64,000 nucleotides of DNA from Actinopolyspora erythraea (GTDB lineage: Bacteria > Actinomycetota > Actinomycetes > Mycobacteriales > Pseudonocardiaceae). Positions 21,193 to 29,866 of the stretch are shown here, piece by piece. Each line of letters starts with the position of its first letter. Position 1 is the stretch's first letter. Where the stretch lies: NCBI RefSeq assembly GCF_002263515.1, contig NZ_CP022752.1, positions 372,001 to 436,000 on the forward strand, in the 5' to 3' direction. The notes under the pieces were generated by a model. It was not told the origin of the DNA. It did no database searches and saw nothing but the letters and a program-made list of their open reading frames with translations. A program made the translations under genes and the position numbers.

Positions 21193-21882
21193 GTGACCGT
21201 GCGCGCAGTGCTTTTCGACTTCTCCGGCACCCTGTTCCGGCTGGAGCAGGACGAGTCCTGGCTGGCCGGGGTGACCGACGAGTCCGGGAAGCAGTGGGAC
21301 CTGGAGGCACAGACCGAGCTGATGCGGCGGATGACCGCTCCCACGCAGCAGGTGGTCAAGCTGCCGCAGGAGTACCAGCAGGCCTGGGAGGAGCGGGACC
21401 TCTACCCGGAGCAGCACCGCAAGATCTACCTGGAAGTGCTGCGCAGCTCCGGCCTCACCGATCCGGTGCAGGCGGAGGCGCTCTACTCGCGGCTGATCGA
21501 TCCGGACTGCTGGACTCCCTATCCCGACGCGGCGCGTGTCGTTCGGGGACTGCACGAAGCCGGGATCCGCACCGCCGTCATCAGCAACATCGCCTTCGAC
21601 ATCCGTCCCGCCCTGGACCGCGTCGGCATCGGCGACCTCTTCGACGAGGTGCTGATGTCCTACGTCGAAGGTGTGATCAAGCCGGATCCGAAGCTGTTCC
21701 TGCGCGCCTGTGAGCGACTGGACGTGGCACCGGAACAGGCGCTGATGATCGGCGACAGCGTCGAGGCCGACGGGGCGGCCACCGAGGTCGGTTGCCGCTT
21801 CGCCCAAGTCGAGCCGTCCCCCACGGCTGAGCGGCCGGACGCGCTGCTGCGCGCGGTCGCCGATCACGGCGTGTCGCTGTGA
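21193..21882 (+). CDS. HAD-superfamily hydrolase-like protein
   Basis: A 229-residue HAD protein. Motif I is FDFSGTLF, so the usual second acidic residue of DxDGT is Ser. Motif II is AVISN, motif III VIKPDPKLF, and motif IV GDSVEAD. The cap is alpha-helical (about residues 18-100). A Ser at the second Asp position is seen in HAD members that are not ordinary phosphomonoesterases, so the reaction is uncertain. The GTG at 21193 gives a standard distance to motif I; an ATG at 21139 is possible. It sits between ispF and cysS and is not overlapping either. Confidence 0.72.
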   Translation: MTVRAVLFDFSGTLFRLEQDESWLAGVTDESGKQWDLEAQTELMRRMTAPTQQVVKLPQEYQQAWEERDLYPEQHRKIYLEVLRSSGLTDPVQAEALYSRLIDPDCWTPYPDAARVVRGLHEAGIRTAVISNIAFDIRPALDRVGIGDLFDEVLMSYVEGVIKPDPKLFLRACERLDVAPEQALMIGDSVEADGAATEVGCRFAQVEPSPTAERPDALLRAVADHGVSL

Positions 21883-21918
21883 ACCCACCGGACCTGTGAT
21901 CCGCACTCGGCTTGCCCG

Positions 21919-21924
21919 TACCAT
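21919..21924 (+). promoter_or_regulatory. Candidate -10 of a leaderless cysS transcript
   Basis: TACCAT ends 6 bp before the GTG start of cysS, and no Shine-Dalgarno sequence lies between. This places the expected +1 on or next to the start codon, the leaderless arrangement common in actinobacteria. Confidence 0.5.
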
Positions 21925-21930
21925 CACGGT

Positions 21931-23328
21931 GTGAGCCTGTACCTTCATGACACCGCGAGCCGTGCCACACGTGAGTTCCAGCCACGCCAGGAGGGCGTGG
22001 CCACGTTGTACCTGTGTGGGGCCACGGTTCAGGGGCTGCCGCACGTCGGTCACGTGCGCAGCGGGCTCAACTTCGACGTGCTGCGACGGTGGCTGAGCCA
22101 CACCGGCTACGAGGTGCGGCTGGTGCGCAACGTCACCGACATCGACGACAAGATCCTGGCCAAGGCGGCCGAGGCCGGCCGTCCCTGGTGGGAGTGGGCC
22201 GCGACGCACGAGCGGGCTTTCGAGGAGGCCTACGACCGCCTCGGCTGCCTGCCGCCCTCCGCCACTCCGAGGGCCACCGGTCACATCACGCAGATGGTCG
22301 AGCTGGTCCAGCGGCTCATCGACCGGGACCACGCCTACGCCGCCGACGGGGACGTCTACTTCTCGGTGCCCTCGTTCGTCGAGTCGTACGGCAGGCTGTC
22401 CGGGCAGCGCCCCGAGGAGATGCAGCAGGCCGAGGAGGCCGTCCCGGCGGGCAAACGCGATCCGAGGGACTTCACGCTGTGGAAGTCGGCCAAACCGGGT
22501 GAACCGAGCTGGCCCTCCCCCTGGGGACGGGGCCGTCCGGGGTGGCACCTGGAGTGCTCGGCGATGTCGACCTACTACCTGGGTGAGGAGTTCGACATCC
22601 ACGGCGGTGGGTTGGATCTGGTGTTCCCGCACCACGAGAACGAGCTGGCGCAGTCCAACGCCGCGGGCGACGGCTTCGCCCGCTACTGGCTGCACAACTC
22701 GTGGGTGACCGCCAGCGGCGAGAAGATGTCGAAGTCCCTGGGCAACACGCTCGGCATCTCCGCGCTGCTGCGACGGGTCCGTCCCGTGGAGCTGCGGTAC
22801 TATCTGGTGGTGCCGCACTACCGGTCCACGGTGGAGTTCTCCGACGAGGGGCTCGACGAGGCGGTCGCCACGTTCCGCAGGATCGAGTCGTTCCTGCACC
22901 GGGTGGTACAGCGCACCGGAGAGGTGGACCCCTCCGAGGTGACCACCGAGTTCGCCGCCGCCATGAACGACGACCTCGGTACGCCGCAGGCCATCGCGGC
23001 AGTGCACAACGTGGTCCGCGAGGCCAACGCCGCCCTGGACTCCGGTGCGGACGAATCGGCGCGCGAGGGAGCGGCCCGGGTTCGCGCGATGCTCGGTGTC
23101 TTCGGACTCGATCCGCTGGCACCGCACTGGCGCGCGCGGGACGGTGCTTCCGATGCCGAGCACCGAGCACTGGCAGCGCTCGTCGACGATCTGCTCGAAC
23201 AGCGCGGCCAGGCGCGTGCCAACCGCGATTTCGCCACCGCCGACGCGGTCCGGGACCGGTTGCACGCCTGCGGTATCGCCGTCGAGGACACCCCTGACGG
23301 GCCGATGTGGACTTTGAAGGACGGATAG
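21931..23328 (+). CDS. cysS: Cysteinyl-tRNA synthetase
   Basis: A 465-residue class I synthetase charging tRNA-Cys. Zinc ligand Cys is in LYLCGATVQ, the HIGH box reads HVGH, further zinc ligands are WHLEC and HHEN, and KMSKS is intact. It closely follows mycobacterial CysS1 (for example [19 protein letters not shown]), and is too long for the mycothiol enzyme MshC. The start GTG at 21931 appears leaderless. The rlmB gene follows 3 bp after its stop. Confidence 0.96.
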   Translation: MSLYLHDTASRATREFQPRQEGVATLYLCGATVQGLPHVGHVRSGLNFDVLRRWLSHTGYEVRLVRNVTDIDDKILAKAAEAGRPWWEWAATHERAFEEAYDRLGCLPPSATPRATGHITQMVELVQRLIDRDHAYAADGDVYFSVPSFVESYGRLSGQRPEEMQQAEEAVPAGKRDPRDFTLWKSAKPGEPSWPSPWGRGRPGWHLECSAMSTYYLGEEFDIHGGGLDLVFPHHENELAQSNAAGDGFARYWLHNSWVTASGEKMSKSLGNTLGISALLRRVRPVELRYYLVVPHYRSTVEFSDEGLDEAVATFRRIESFLHRVVQRTGEVDPSEVTTEFAAAMNDDLGTPQAIAAVHNVVREANAALDSGADESAREGAARVRAMLGVFGLDPLAPHWRARDGASDAEHRALAALVDDLLEQRGQARANRDFATADAVRDRLHACGIAVEDTPDGPMWTLKDG

Positions 23329-23331
23329 CTC

Positions 23332-24291
23332 GTGGCGGGAAACGACAAGCGCAGGGGCGCGGTACGCAAGTCGGGCACCAAGAAGGGCATGGTCGTCGGT
23401 TCCGGCGGCCAGCGCCGCAAAGCTCTCGAGGGCAAGAAGCCGACCCCCAAGGCCGAGAACAGGTTCAACCACCCGGCCAAACGCAAGGCCGACGCCCAGA
23501 AGCAGGCGCAGCAACAGCGGGACAAGCGCCGCAGGGAGGCCGAGAACCAGGGTGAGCTCGTGGCGGGCCGCAACCCCGTGCTCGAATGCGTGCGGGCGGG
23601 GGTGCCCACCACCGCGCTGTACGCGGCCGAGGGCATCGACACCGACGAGCGGGTGACCGAAGCGGTCCGGCTCGCGGCCGACCAGGGGATCTCGGTGGTC
23701 GAGGTGCCGCGCACCGAGCTGGACCGGATGACCTCGGGTGCGGTTCACCAGGGGCTGGCGCTGCGCATTCCGCCCTACCAGTACTCCGAGCCGGACGACC
23801 TGCTCACGGCGGCTCGCGACTCGGGGCTGCCGCCGCTGCTGGTGGCGGTGGACGGAGTGACCGATCCCCGCAATCTGGGTGCGGTGGTGCGTTCGGCGGC
23901 GGCGTTCGGCGCGCACGGGGTGCTGCTGCCGCAGCGGCGCAGCGCCGGGATGACCGCGGTGGCCTGGCGTTCCAGCGCGGGCACGGCCGCACGCATCCCG
24001 CTGGCCAGGGCGACCAACCTCAACCGCACGTTGAAGAGCCTCAGGTCCGAGGGGTTGATGGTCGTCGGGCTGGATGCCGACGCCGACATCACCTCCGACG
24101 AGCTGGAGTTGGCGACCGAACCGCTTGTGCTCGTCGTCGGCTCCGAGGGGCGCGGGCTGGCCAGGTTGACCAAGCAGTACTGCGATCAGACGGTTTCGAT
24201 CCCGATGACCCCCGGCGTCGAGTCGCTGAACGCCTCGGTGGCCGCAGGGGTGGCGTTGTCCGAGATCGCGCGGCGGCGCAGGCTGAGCTGA
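23332..24291 (+). CDS. rlmB: 23S rRNA (guanosine-2'-O-)-methyltransferase, RlmB/TrmH type
   Basis: A 319-residue SPOUT methyltransferase. The first ~75 residues are a Lys/Arg-rich extension likely to bind [15 protein letters not shown] begins the substrate-binding domain. The SPOUT motifs follow: [25 protein letters not shown] and [19 protein letters not shown] start at 23332, 3 bp after cysS, so it belongs to the cysS operon, as in mycobacteria. Confidence 0.93.
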   Translation: MAGNDKRRGAVRKSGTKKGMVVGSGGQRRKALEGKKPTPKAENRFNHPAKRKADAQKQAQQQRDKRRREAENQGELVAGRNPVLECVRAGVPTTALYAAEGIDTDERVTEAVRLAADQGISVVEVPRTELDRMTSGAVHQGLALRIPPYQYSEPDDLLTAARDSGLPPLLVAVDGVTDPRNLGAVVRSAAAFGAHGVLLPQRRSAGMTAVAWRSSAGTAARIPLARATNLNRTLKSLRSEGLMVVGLDADADITSDELELATEPLVLVVGSEGRGLARLTKQYCDQTVSIPMTPGVESLNASVAAGVALSEIARRRRLS

Positions 24292-24521
24292 CCTCCCGGT
24301 TCCGACCGTCCTCGGTCCGTCCGGCCAGGGGCCTCCCGCAGCCGTGATCCGTCCGGTGTGCTCCTCACCCAGCCGGGGCCGGTCTCGCGGGGTGTGAGTC
24401 GGCGGTGGGGTTCGTCGCGCTGCCGTTCGGAGGCCTCGTCCCGAGGGGACGGCCAGCGGTTGTGCCGCTCGTCTCACCGGCGGATGCGCCGGTTTCGCGC
24501 CCACTCCCGAGGTGGCTCGGA

Positions 24522-24527
24522 TAGAGT
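24522..24527 (+). promoter_or_regulatory. Candidate -10 upstream of the MBOAT gene
   Basis: TAGAGT within CTCGGATAGAGTCCGG lies 57 bp upstream of the ATG at 24585. The -35 region is not obvious. The stretch 24292-24584 holds no supported gene. Confidence 0.3.
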
Positions 24528-24584
24528 CCGGTGGACAGCAAGGTGGGAGCAGCGTGCTCCACGCCGCCCCGAGCTCGGACACCC

Positions 24585-26018
24585 ATGTCGTTCGCAACTC
24601 CGCTTTTCCTGTGGTATTTCCTGCCCGCGGTGCTGCTCGCCGTGTTGCTGGCTCCGCGTGCCTGGCGCAACGCGGTCGTGGCCGTGGCCAGCCTGGTCTT
24701 CTACGCCAGCGGTGTGGGTGGCACCACGATGCTGCTGCTGGTTTGCATCGTGGTCAACTTCTTCGTGGGCAGGAACCTGGAGCCCGACGAGTGGAGGCTG
24801 GACGGCAGCCGTCGCGGGTTCCTGCTCGCCGCCGCCGTGGTGTTCAACCTGGCGGTGCTGGGGGTGTGGAAGTACGCGGGCTTCGCCAGTGAGCAGGCGG
24901 CGGTGCTGGCCGGGTGGTTCGGCGGTCACCTGCCGACCTTCGAGCTGGTGCTGCCCATCGGCATCTCGTTCTACACGTTCCACCACATCTCCTACGTGGT
25001 CGACATCTACCGGGGGGAACGCCCCGCCCTGCGCGACCCGGTGGCTTTCGTGGCCTACATCGCGATGTTCCCCCAGCTGGTGGCCGGTCCGATCGTGCGC
25101 TACCGCGAGATCGCCGACCAGTTGCCGCAGCGCCGCACGCACCGGCTCGACGACATGGCGGCGGGGTTCCCCCGCTTCGCCTGGGGACTGACGAAGAAGG
25201 TGGTGGTCGCCGACAGCCTCGCCCCGCTGGCCGACGCCTGCTTCGCCACCTCCGGCTCGAAGATGACCTTCGCCGTCGCCTGGCTGGGAGCGATCGTCTA
25301 CACGCTGCAGCTCTACTTCGACTTCTCCGGCTACTCGGACATGGCGATCGGGCTGGGGCGGATGCTCGGCTTCCGGCTTCCCGAGAACTTCGCGCGGCCG
25401 TACTCCTCGGTGACCGTGACGGAGTTCTGGCAGCGCTGGCACATGTCGCTGTCGCGCTGGTTCCGCGACTACGTCTACATCCCGCTCGGGGGGAACCGGC
25501 AGGGGACGTTTCGCACTTACCGGAACCTGACGATCGTCTTCGTGCTGACGGGGTTCTGGCACGGCGCGGCCTGGACCTACCTGGTCTGGGGACTGTTCCA
25601 CGGCGCGCTGCTGGTGGTCGAGCGGGCGAGCGGGAGCTACCGGACTCCGGCGGGTAGCGGGGCGCGCGCGGCCCGGCGAGCGCTGACGATGCTGCTGGTC
25701 GTCCTCGGCTGGGTGGTGTTCCGGGCGCAGGATCTGGGGAAGGCGGGCACGATGCTCGGACACATGCTGGTTCCCGATCTCGGCGGGCTGCCTGCCGTGG
25801 TCGAGGCGGCGCTGACCAACCAGCGCACGTTCATCCTGCTGGTCGCCCTGGTGGTGGTGCTGCTGCCCGCGGGCGCCGCGACCGGAACCTACATCGAGTC
25901 GGCCCGCGGTCGCGCGGCCACCGGCGTGCGCGTGGGCGTGATGACGGGCGGGACCGTCTACTCCGGACTGCTGGTGGCCGCCGGCTCTTTCAGCCCCTTC
26001 CTGTACTACCAGTTCTGA
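24585..26018 (+). CDS. MBOAT-family O-acyltransferase (AlgI-like)
   Basis: A 477-residue polytopic membrane acyltransferase. Conserved MBOAT features are LQLYFDFSGYSDMAIGLGRM, FWQRWHMSLSRWFRDYVYIPLGG and the catalytic His region TGFWHGAAWTYLVWG. AlgI-type proteins move acetyl groups across the membrane for O-acetylation of exopolysaccharides. The pairing with an AlgX/AlgJ-like gene downstream supports that role, but no alginate or other polymer synthase is next to it. Start ATG at 24585; an upstream GTG would add 18 poorly supported residues. Confidence 0.9.
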   Translation: MSFATPLFLWYFLPAVLLAVLLAPRAWRNAVVAVASLVFYASGVGGTTMLLLVCIVVNFFVGRNLEPDEWRLDGSRRGFLLAAAVVFNLAVLGVWKYAGFASEQAAVLAGWFGGHLPTFELVLPIGISFYTFHHISYVVDIYRGERPALRDPVAFVAYIAMFPQLVAGPIVRYREIADQLPQRRTHRLDDMAAGFPRFAWGLTKKVVVADSLAPLADACFATSGSKMTFAVAWLGAIVYTLQLYFDFSGYSDMAIGLGRMLGFRLPENFARPYSSVTVTEFWQRWHMSLSRWFRDYVYIPLGGNRQGTFRTYRNLTIVFVLTGFWHGAAWTYLVWGLFHGALLVVERASGSYRTPAGSGARAARRALTMLLVVLGWVVFRAQDLGKAGTMLGHMLVPDLGGLPAVVEAALTNQRTFILLVALVVVLLPAGAATGTYIESARGRAATGVRVGVMTGGTVYSGLLVAAGSFSPFLYYQF

Positions 26019-26452
26019 GCGACGGCGCCCCTCGGACAGCCTCGTCCGGTCCACCGAGTTCTCGGCCCAGAACGCGAGGTCCGACCAAGGGGATACCCCT
26101 CGGTGTGGCCGCGGGTGTGCGCGCGATGTCGGCGAGGGGTGGAACCCGGCTGGAAACCACTGTGCGGCACGTCGAACACGGCGCCCTCCACTGGCCCCAG
26201 GCGCCCCGACAGCTCCTCGTGAGTGTCGGGTGGCCGGTCCTGCCAGCCGTTTCCCACCGGCACGGAGTTGGGCAGCAGTGCTTCGTGGTTCGGGCCGAAC
26301 TCGAATCCGAACCGCCGCCGGGGCGCGAGGAGCTCGGCCCTTCCGCCGCACGAGCTTCCGGCCGCCGACCGACCGACGCGGAGCTTGTCGGGGCGAGCGG
26401 TTTTCACGTCGATCCGCCCCGGAACCGCTCGGTCACTCGTTACGGTGTGAAC
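26019..26452. other. 434-bp intergenic stretch without a supported gene
   Basis: Lies between the AlgI-like and AlgX-like genes. The downstream frame stays open into this region, but the translated sequence is not protein-like and lacks a convincing ribosome site. A promoter for the AlgX-like gene is expected near 26400-26450. No strong hairpin was seen. Confidence 0.5.
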
Positions 26453-27781
26453 GTGTCCGGCAAGCAGTCCAGCGCTCCTCGCACGGCCGATCGCGACGAT
26501 AGACCCGACGGCCCGACCGAGCTGCCTCCCGTGCACGAGGCCTGGCTGCCCCGGGAGCACCCGCTGCACCGGCCCCGCCACGGTGCCAAGCAGTACGTCG
26601 CGCTGGTCTGCGCCTTCCTGTTCTTCGCCGCTCCGGTGCTGGCCTGGACGCTCGGCGCCCGAGCGAAACCGCTGGAGAACCGGCCGCTCGCCTCCTTCCC
26701 GAGCGTCACCGAGGGGTGGGGATTCTTCACCGGGTTGAACGACTGGGCCAGCGACCGCCTGGCGTTTCGTCCCCAGGCCGTCCACGCCGTGGAGGGGATC
26801 AGCGAGGGAGTGTTCGGCGAGCCCGCACCCCACGGCTCCGAACCGGGGGGCACTCCCGTCGGCGGTGGTGGAGGCGGCGAGCAGCCTCCCTCGACCCCGG
26901 ATCCCGCGCTGTTCCCCGACGTGATCCGGGGTGAGGACGGTTGGCTGTTCCTGGGACACGACGTGTCCTACAAGTGCCTGCCCGACATGGAGCTCGACAG
27001 GATCATCACCGGGCTGCGCCGCTGGCGTTCGGTGGTGGAGGCCTCCGGTCGCGAGTTCCGGTTGGTCATCGCACCCGACAAGTCCACCGTGTACTCGGAG
27101 CACATGCCCGACGAGTACGTCGGGCGTGACTGCATGCGCCGGTTGCGCTCGGAGTTCTGGCGACGGGTTCCCGAAGCCACCGGAGCGATCGACATGCGCC
27201 CCACCCTGCGCGAGCTCGACCGGCGCCGGGACGACCCGGTGTTCACCAAGATCGACACCCACTGGCGGCACGCCGGTGGGCTGGCCATGGTCCGACGACT
27301 GGCGGAGTCGCTGGATCCCGGGGTGACGACCACCTGGAAGGTGGAACCGGGTAGGACCTACCAGCACCGTGCCGACATTCCCGCCCTGGTCGGTAAGGAC
27401 CGGGAGTGGACCGTGCGGTCCTACTCGCTGGCACCGGACGGCGGGGCCGACAACACCAGGTTCCTCGGCAGCGACTTCCAAGAGCCGCTGCGTCTGGAGT
27501 CGCGGGCCAGGCCGGGGATGATCGACGAGCCCACCAGGATGATCGCGGACTCGTTCACCCAGTTCGCCAGTCCCTACCTGGCTGCGTCGTTCTCCGACAT
27601 CACCATCGCGCACCCGGACAACGTGCTCTCCGATCCCGAAGGGGTCGGGCGCATGCTCGCCGAGGGCGAGGTGGTCACCTTCGAGTTCTCCGAACGCTTC
27701 CTGGCCGGCGGTCGGTACGCGATGCTGGCCCCGGACATGGCCGAACGGGTGGGAGAGATCCTCAAGCGCAACCCCGTGTGA
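26453..27781 (+). CDS. AlgX/AlgJ-like SGNH O-acetyltransferase, membrane anchored
   Basis: A 442-residue protein with one N-terminal membrane segment (about 47-63, YVALVCAFLFFAAPVLAW) and an extracytoplasmic SGNH-like domain. The AlgX/AlgJ catalytic pattern is visible: Asp-x-His in KIDTHWRHAGG and the nucleophile Ser in MIADSFTQF, with GEDGWLFLGHD upstream. Partners of this family accept acetyl from AlgI-type MBOAT proteins and transfer it to a polysaccharide. GTG at 26453 is chosen; GTG at 26447 is two codons upstream. A Gly-rich insert sits at residues ~128-148. Confidence 0.82.
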   Translation: MSGKQSSAPRTADRDDRPDGPTELPPVHEAWLPREHPLHRPRHGAKQYVALVCAFLFFAAPVLAWTLGARAKPLENRPLASFPSVTEGWGFFTGLNDWASDRLAFRPQAVHAVEGISEGVFGEPAPHGSEPGGTPVGGGGGGEQPPSTPDPALFPDVIRGEDGWLFLGHDVSYKCLPDMELDRIITGLRRWRSVVEASGREFRLVIAPDKSTVYSEHMPDEYVGRDCMRRLRSEFWRRVPEATGAIDMRPTLRELDRRRDDPVFTKIDTHWRHAGGLAMVRRLAESLDPGVTTTWKVEPGRTYQHRADIPALVGKDREWTVRSYSLAPDGGADNTRFLGSDFQEPLRLESRARPGMIDEPTRMIADSFTQFASPYLAASFSDITIAHPDNVLSDPEGVGRMLAEGEVVTFEFSERFLAGGRYAMLAPDMAERVGEILKRNPV

Positions 27782-27807
27782 GGGTCCGTCGGCTCGACCT
27801 GCGTGGC

Positions 27808-27952
27808 GGTGCGAGTGGCGGAACCTCTCGCACGGCTCTCGCTCCGCCGAGGCCCGATCTCGGGTAGTTACTACACGACGTCGGGCCTTCCTCGCGAGAG
27901 CCGCACGGGAGAACCCGCGGCGGTGCCGACCGCGGGCGTGGTCGGAGTGCGG
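27808..27952 (+). repeat. Dispersed palindromic element, copy D
   Basis: GTGGCGGAACCTCTCGCAC, arm GGCTCTCGC, then AGGCCCGATCTCGGGTAG, loop TTACTACACGAC, GTCGGGCCTTCCTCGCGAG, AGCC and GAACCCGCGGCGGTGCC. Starts 26 bp after the AlgX-like stop, same orientation. The rest of the gap up to 28095 holds no gene. Confidence 0.85.
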
Positions 27953-28095
27953 CCCACGAGGGTGGTGGGAGCTCGACACCGCGCCGAGAGCGCGTCGATT
28001 TCTCGCGGGATGTACGCGGGGCGAGCGGTGATCGACCGCGTGAGATCGACCGGACGAGGTCGAACCCCCGTTCGAGTTCCGCTGGGAGCGCCGGG

Positions 28096-28980
28096 TCACA
28101 CCGCGACGGCGGAGCCTGCCCTGGTCAACCGGTTCACGCGCAGGCCGCCCACCACCCGGCACACCAGGTAGATGCCGAACGAGATCGCCGTGACGAACGC
28201 GCTCACCGGAACCCCCGGGGCCAGCGAGAGCAGGATTCCGCCGACCGCGGCGACCTCCGCGAAGACCACCGACAGCACCGTGGCCTTCACCGGGCTGGCC
28301 GTCACCCGCACGGCGGCAGCTCCCGGGGTCACCATCAGCGCCATGACCAGCAGCGCGCCCACCACGTGCACCCCGAGCGCGGTGGCTATTCCGACCAGCA
28401 GCGCGAACACCGGTGTCAGCAGCCCGATCGGCACGCCCCTGGCCGCCGCCACCTCCGAGTCGAGGCTGGCGAACAGCAGCGGGCGGTACAGCAGGGCGGT
28501 GACGAGCAGCACCACCATCGCGGCCACCCCGAGCAGCGTGACGTCGGCGGAACTCACCCCGACGATCTGTCCGACGAGCAGCGTGAACTTGTTCGCCGCG
28601 CGTTCGGGGTTCATCCACAGCAGCAGCACCCCGAGCCCCAGCCCGAAGGAGAGCACGGCCCCGATGACCGAGTCGCGTTCGTGCTCCCGCTGCCCCAGCA
28701 GACCCAGCAGCAGCGCGGCCACCACCGCGCCCGCCAGCGCGCCGACCGTCACCCCCACGCCGACCAGCAGCGCGGCGGCGGCCCCGGTGAAGGCGAGTTC
28801 GGCGGTGCCGTGCACCGCGAAGGACATCCTCCTGGTGACCACGAGGGGGGCGAGCACACCGGAGACGAGTCCCAGCGCCGCCGCCGCGAGCAGGGCCTGC
28901 TGCACGAAGGGGTAGCCGAGCAGCTCTCCGGTGAGCCCGAAGTCGAATATCCTGCTCAGCGCGTCCAGCAGCCGGTTCAT
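28096..28980 (-). CDS. znuB: Zinc ABC transporter permease
   Basis: A 294-residue permease of the ABC-3 family with eight or nine hydrophobic segments. The conserved region VGALLVMALMVTPGAAAVRVT and the early SFAVHGTAELAFTGAAAALL are both typical of ZnuB/MntB-type permeases. ATG at 28980 overlaps the end of the ATPase gene (ATGA), so the pair is translationally coupled. Zinc rather than manganese is inferred from the His-rich binding protein and the Zur-like operator upstream of the operon. Confidence 0.88.
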   Translation of the reverse strand: MNRLLDALSRIFDFGLTGELLGYPFVQQALLAAAALGLVSGVLAPLVVTRRMSFAVHGTAELAFTGAAAALLVGVGVTVGALAGAVVAALLLGLLGQREHERDSVIGAVLSFGLGLGVLLLWMNPERAANKFTLLVGQIVGVSSADVTLLGVAAMVVLLVTALLYRPLLFASLDSEVAAARGVPIGLLTPVFALLVGIATALGVHVVGALLVMALMVTPGAAAVRVTASPVKATVLSVVFAEVAAVGGILLSLAPGVPVSAFVTAISFGIYLVCRVVGGLRVNRLTRAGSAVAV

Positions 28981-29864
28981 TCCGCTTCCCCCTCGTGCAC
29001 GTGGTGGTCCTGTTCGCTCTCGGCTCCGGCCACGACGAGTCGGCCGCCGACGCGGGCCACCTCGACCTCGGTTCCGTACAGCTCGGACAGCGTCGCCGAG
29101 TTCATCACCTCGTCCGGGGTTCCGATCCGGAAACCGCCGTTGACCAGGTAGAGAACTCGGTCCACCAGTGGTAGCACCGGGTTGATCTCGTGGGTCACGA
29201 AGAGAGTCGCCGCTCCGCTGGCCCTGGTCCGTCGGGCGATCAGCTCGCTGACCCGGTGCTGGTGCGAGGGGTCCAGCGACAGCAGCGGCTCGTCGCACAG
29301 CAGTACGCTCGGCTCGGAGACGATGGCCTGCGCGATCCGCAGCCGTTGTTGCTCCCCGCCGGAGAGCAGCCCGATCGGTGTTCTGGCGTAGTCCGCGGCG
29401 TCGACGGCGCGCAGCGCCTCGCGTACCCGGCGTGCGCGTTCGGCGCGCCGCCGCAGTCCGATGCCCCAGCGGTGCCCGTCCAGGCCGAGCCCGACCAGGT
29501 CGTTGCCGCGCAGCGTGGAGCTGTTCCGCAGCGAGCGCTGCTGCGGGACGTAGCCGATCCGGTCGTTGCCCCGGTGGGCGGGTTCGCCCGCGATGTGCAC
29601 GGATCCCGTGCTCAGCGGTGTGAGCCCGAGCAGTACGCGCAGCAGGCTGGTCTTGCCCGCGCCGTTGGGGCCGAGCACGGCGAGGAACTCGCCGGGGGAG
29701 ACGTCGAGGTCCAGCTCTCGCCACAGCTCACGTGTGCCGTAGGTGAGTCCGGCGTTCCGCAGCCGCACGGCGGGCGGCCGTTCGGGGGGCGTGGTGGTTT
29801 CCTCGGTTCGCACCTGGCCGCTGGGCTGCTCGGACGGCACGGCCGGGGACTGGGGGTGTCGCAC
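28977..29864 (-). CDS. znuC: Zinc ABC transporter ATP-binding protein
   Basis: A 295-residue ATPase with Walker A GPNGAGKTS, signature LLSGGEQQRLRIA, Walker B VLLCDEPLLSLD and H-loop FVTHEINPV. The C terminus ends in a short His/acid tail (DHHVHEGE) that may bind metal. The start is GTG at 29864, 2 bp after the znuA stop codon. It overlaps znuB at its end. Confidence 0.9.
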   Translation of the reverse strand: MRHPQSPAVPSEQPSGQVRTEETTTPPERPPAVRLRNAGLTYGTRELWRELDLDVSPGEFLAVLGPNGAGKTSLLRVLLGLTPLSTGSVHIAGEPAHRGNDRIGYVPQQRSLRNSSTLRGNDLVGLGLDGHRWGIGLRRRAERARRVREALRAVDAADYARTPIGLLSGGEQQRLRIAQAIVSEPSVLLCDEPLLSLDPSHQHRVSELIARRTRASGAATLFVTHEINPVLPLVDRVLYLVNGGFRIGTPDEVMNSATLSELYGTEVEVARVGGRLVVAGAESEQDHHVHEGEAE

Positions 29865-29866
29865 TG

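Noticed and set aside
20821..24597. 1258-residue minus-strand frame
   Set aside because: It is antisense to HAD, cysS and rlmB and is open only because of GC-rich codon structure; the plus-strand genes have clear motifs.
27803..28171. Short plus-strand frame beginning MAVRVAEPLAR, with a similar one at 9948
   Set aside because: Both are translations of the palindromic repeat element, and the similarity between them comes from the DNA repeat.
26006..28618. 870-residue minus-strand frame
   Set aside because: Antisense to the AlgX-like gene and running across a palindromic repeat; no protein-like features.
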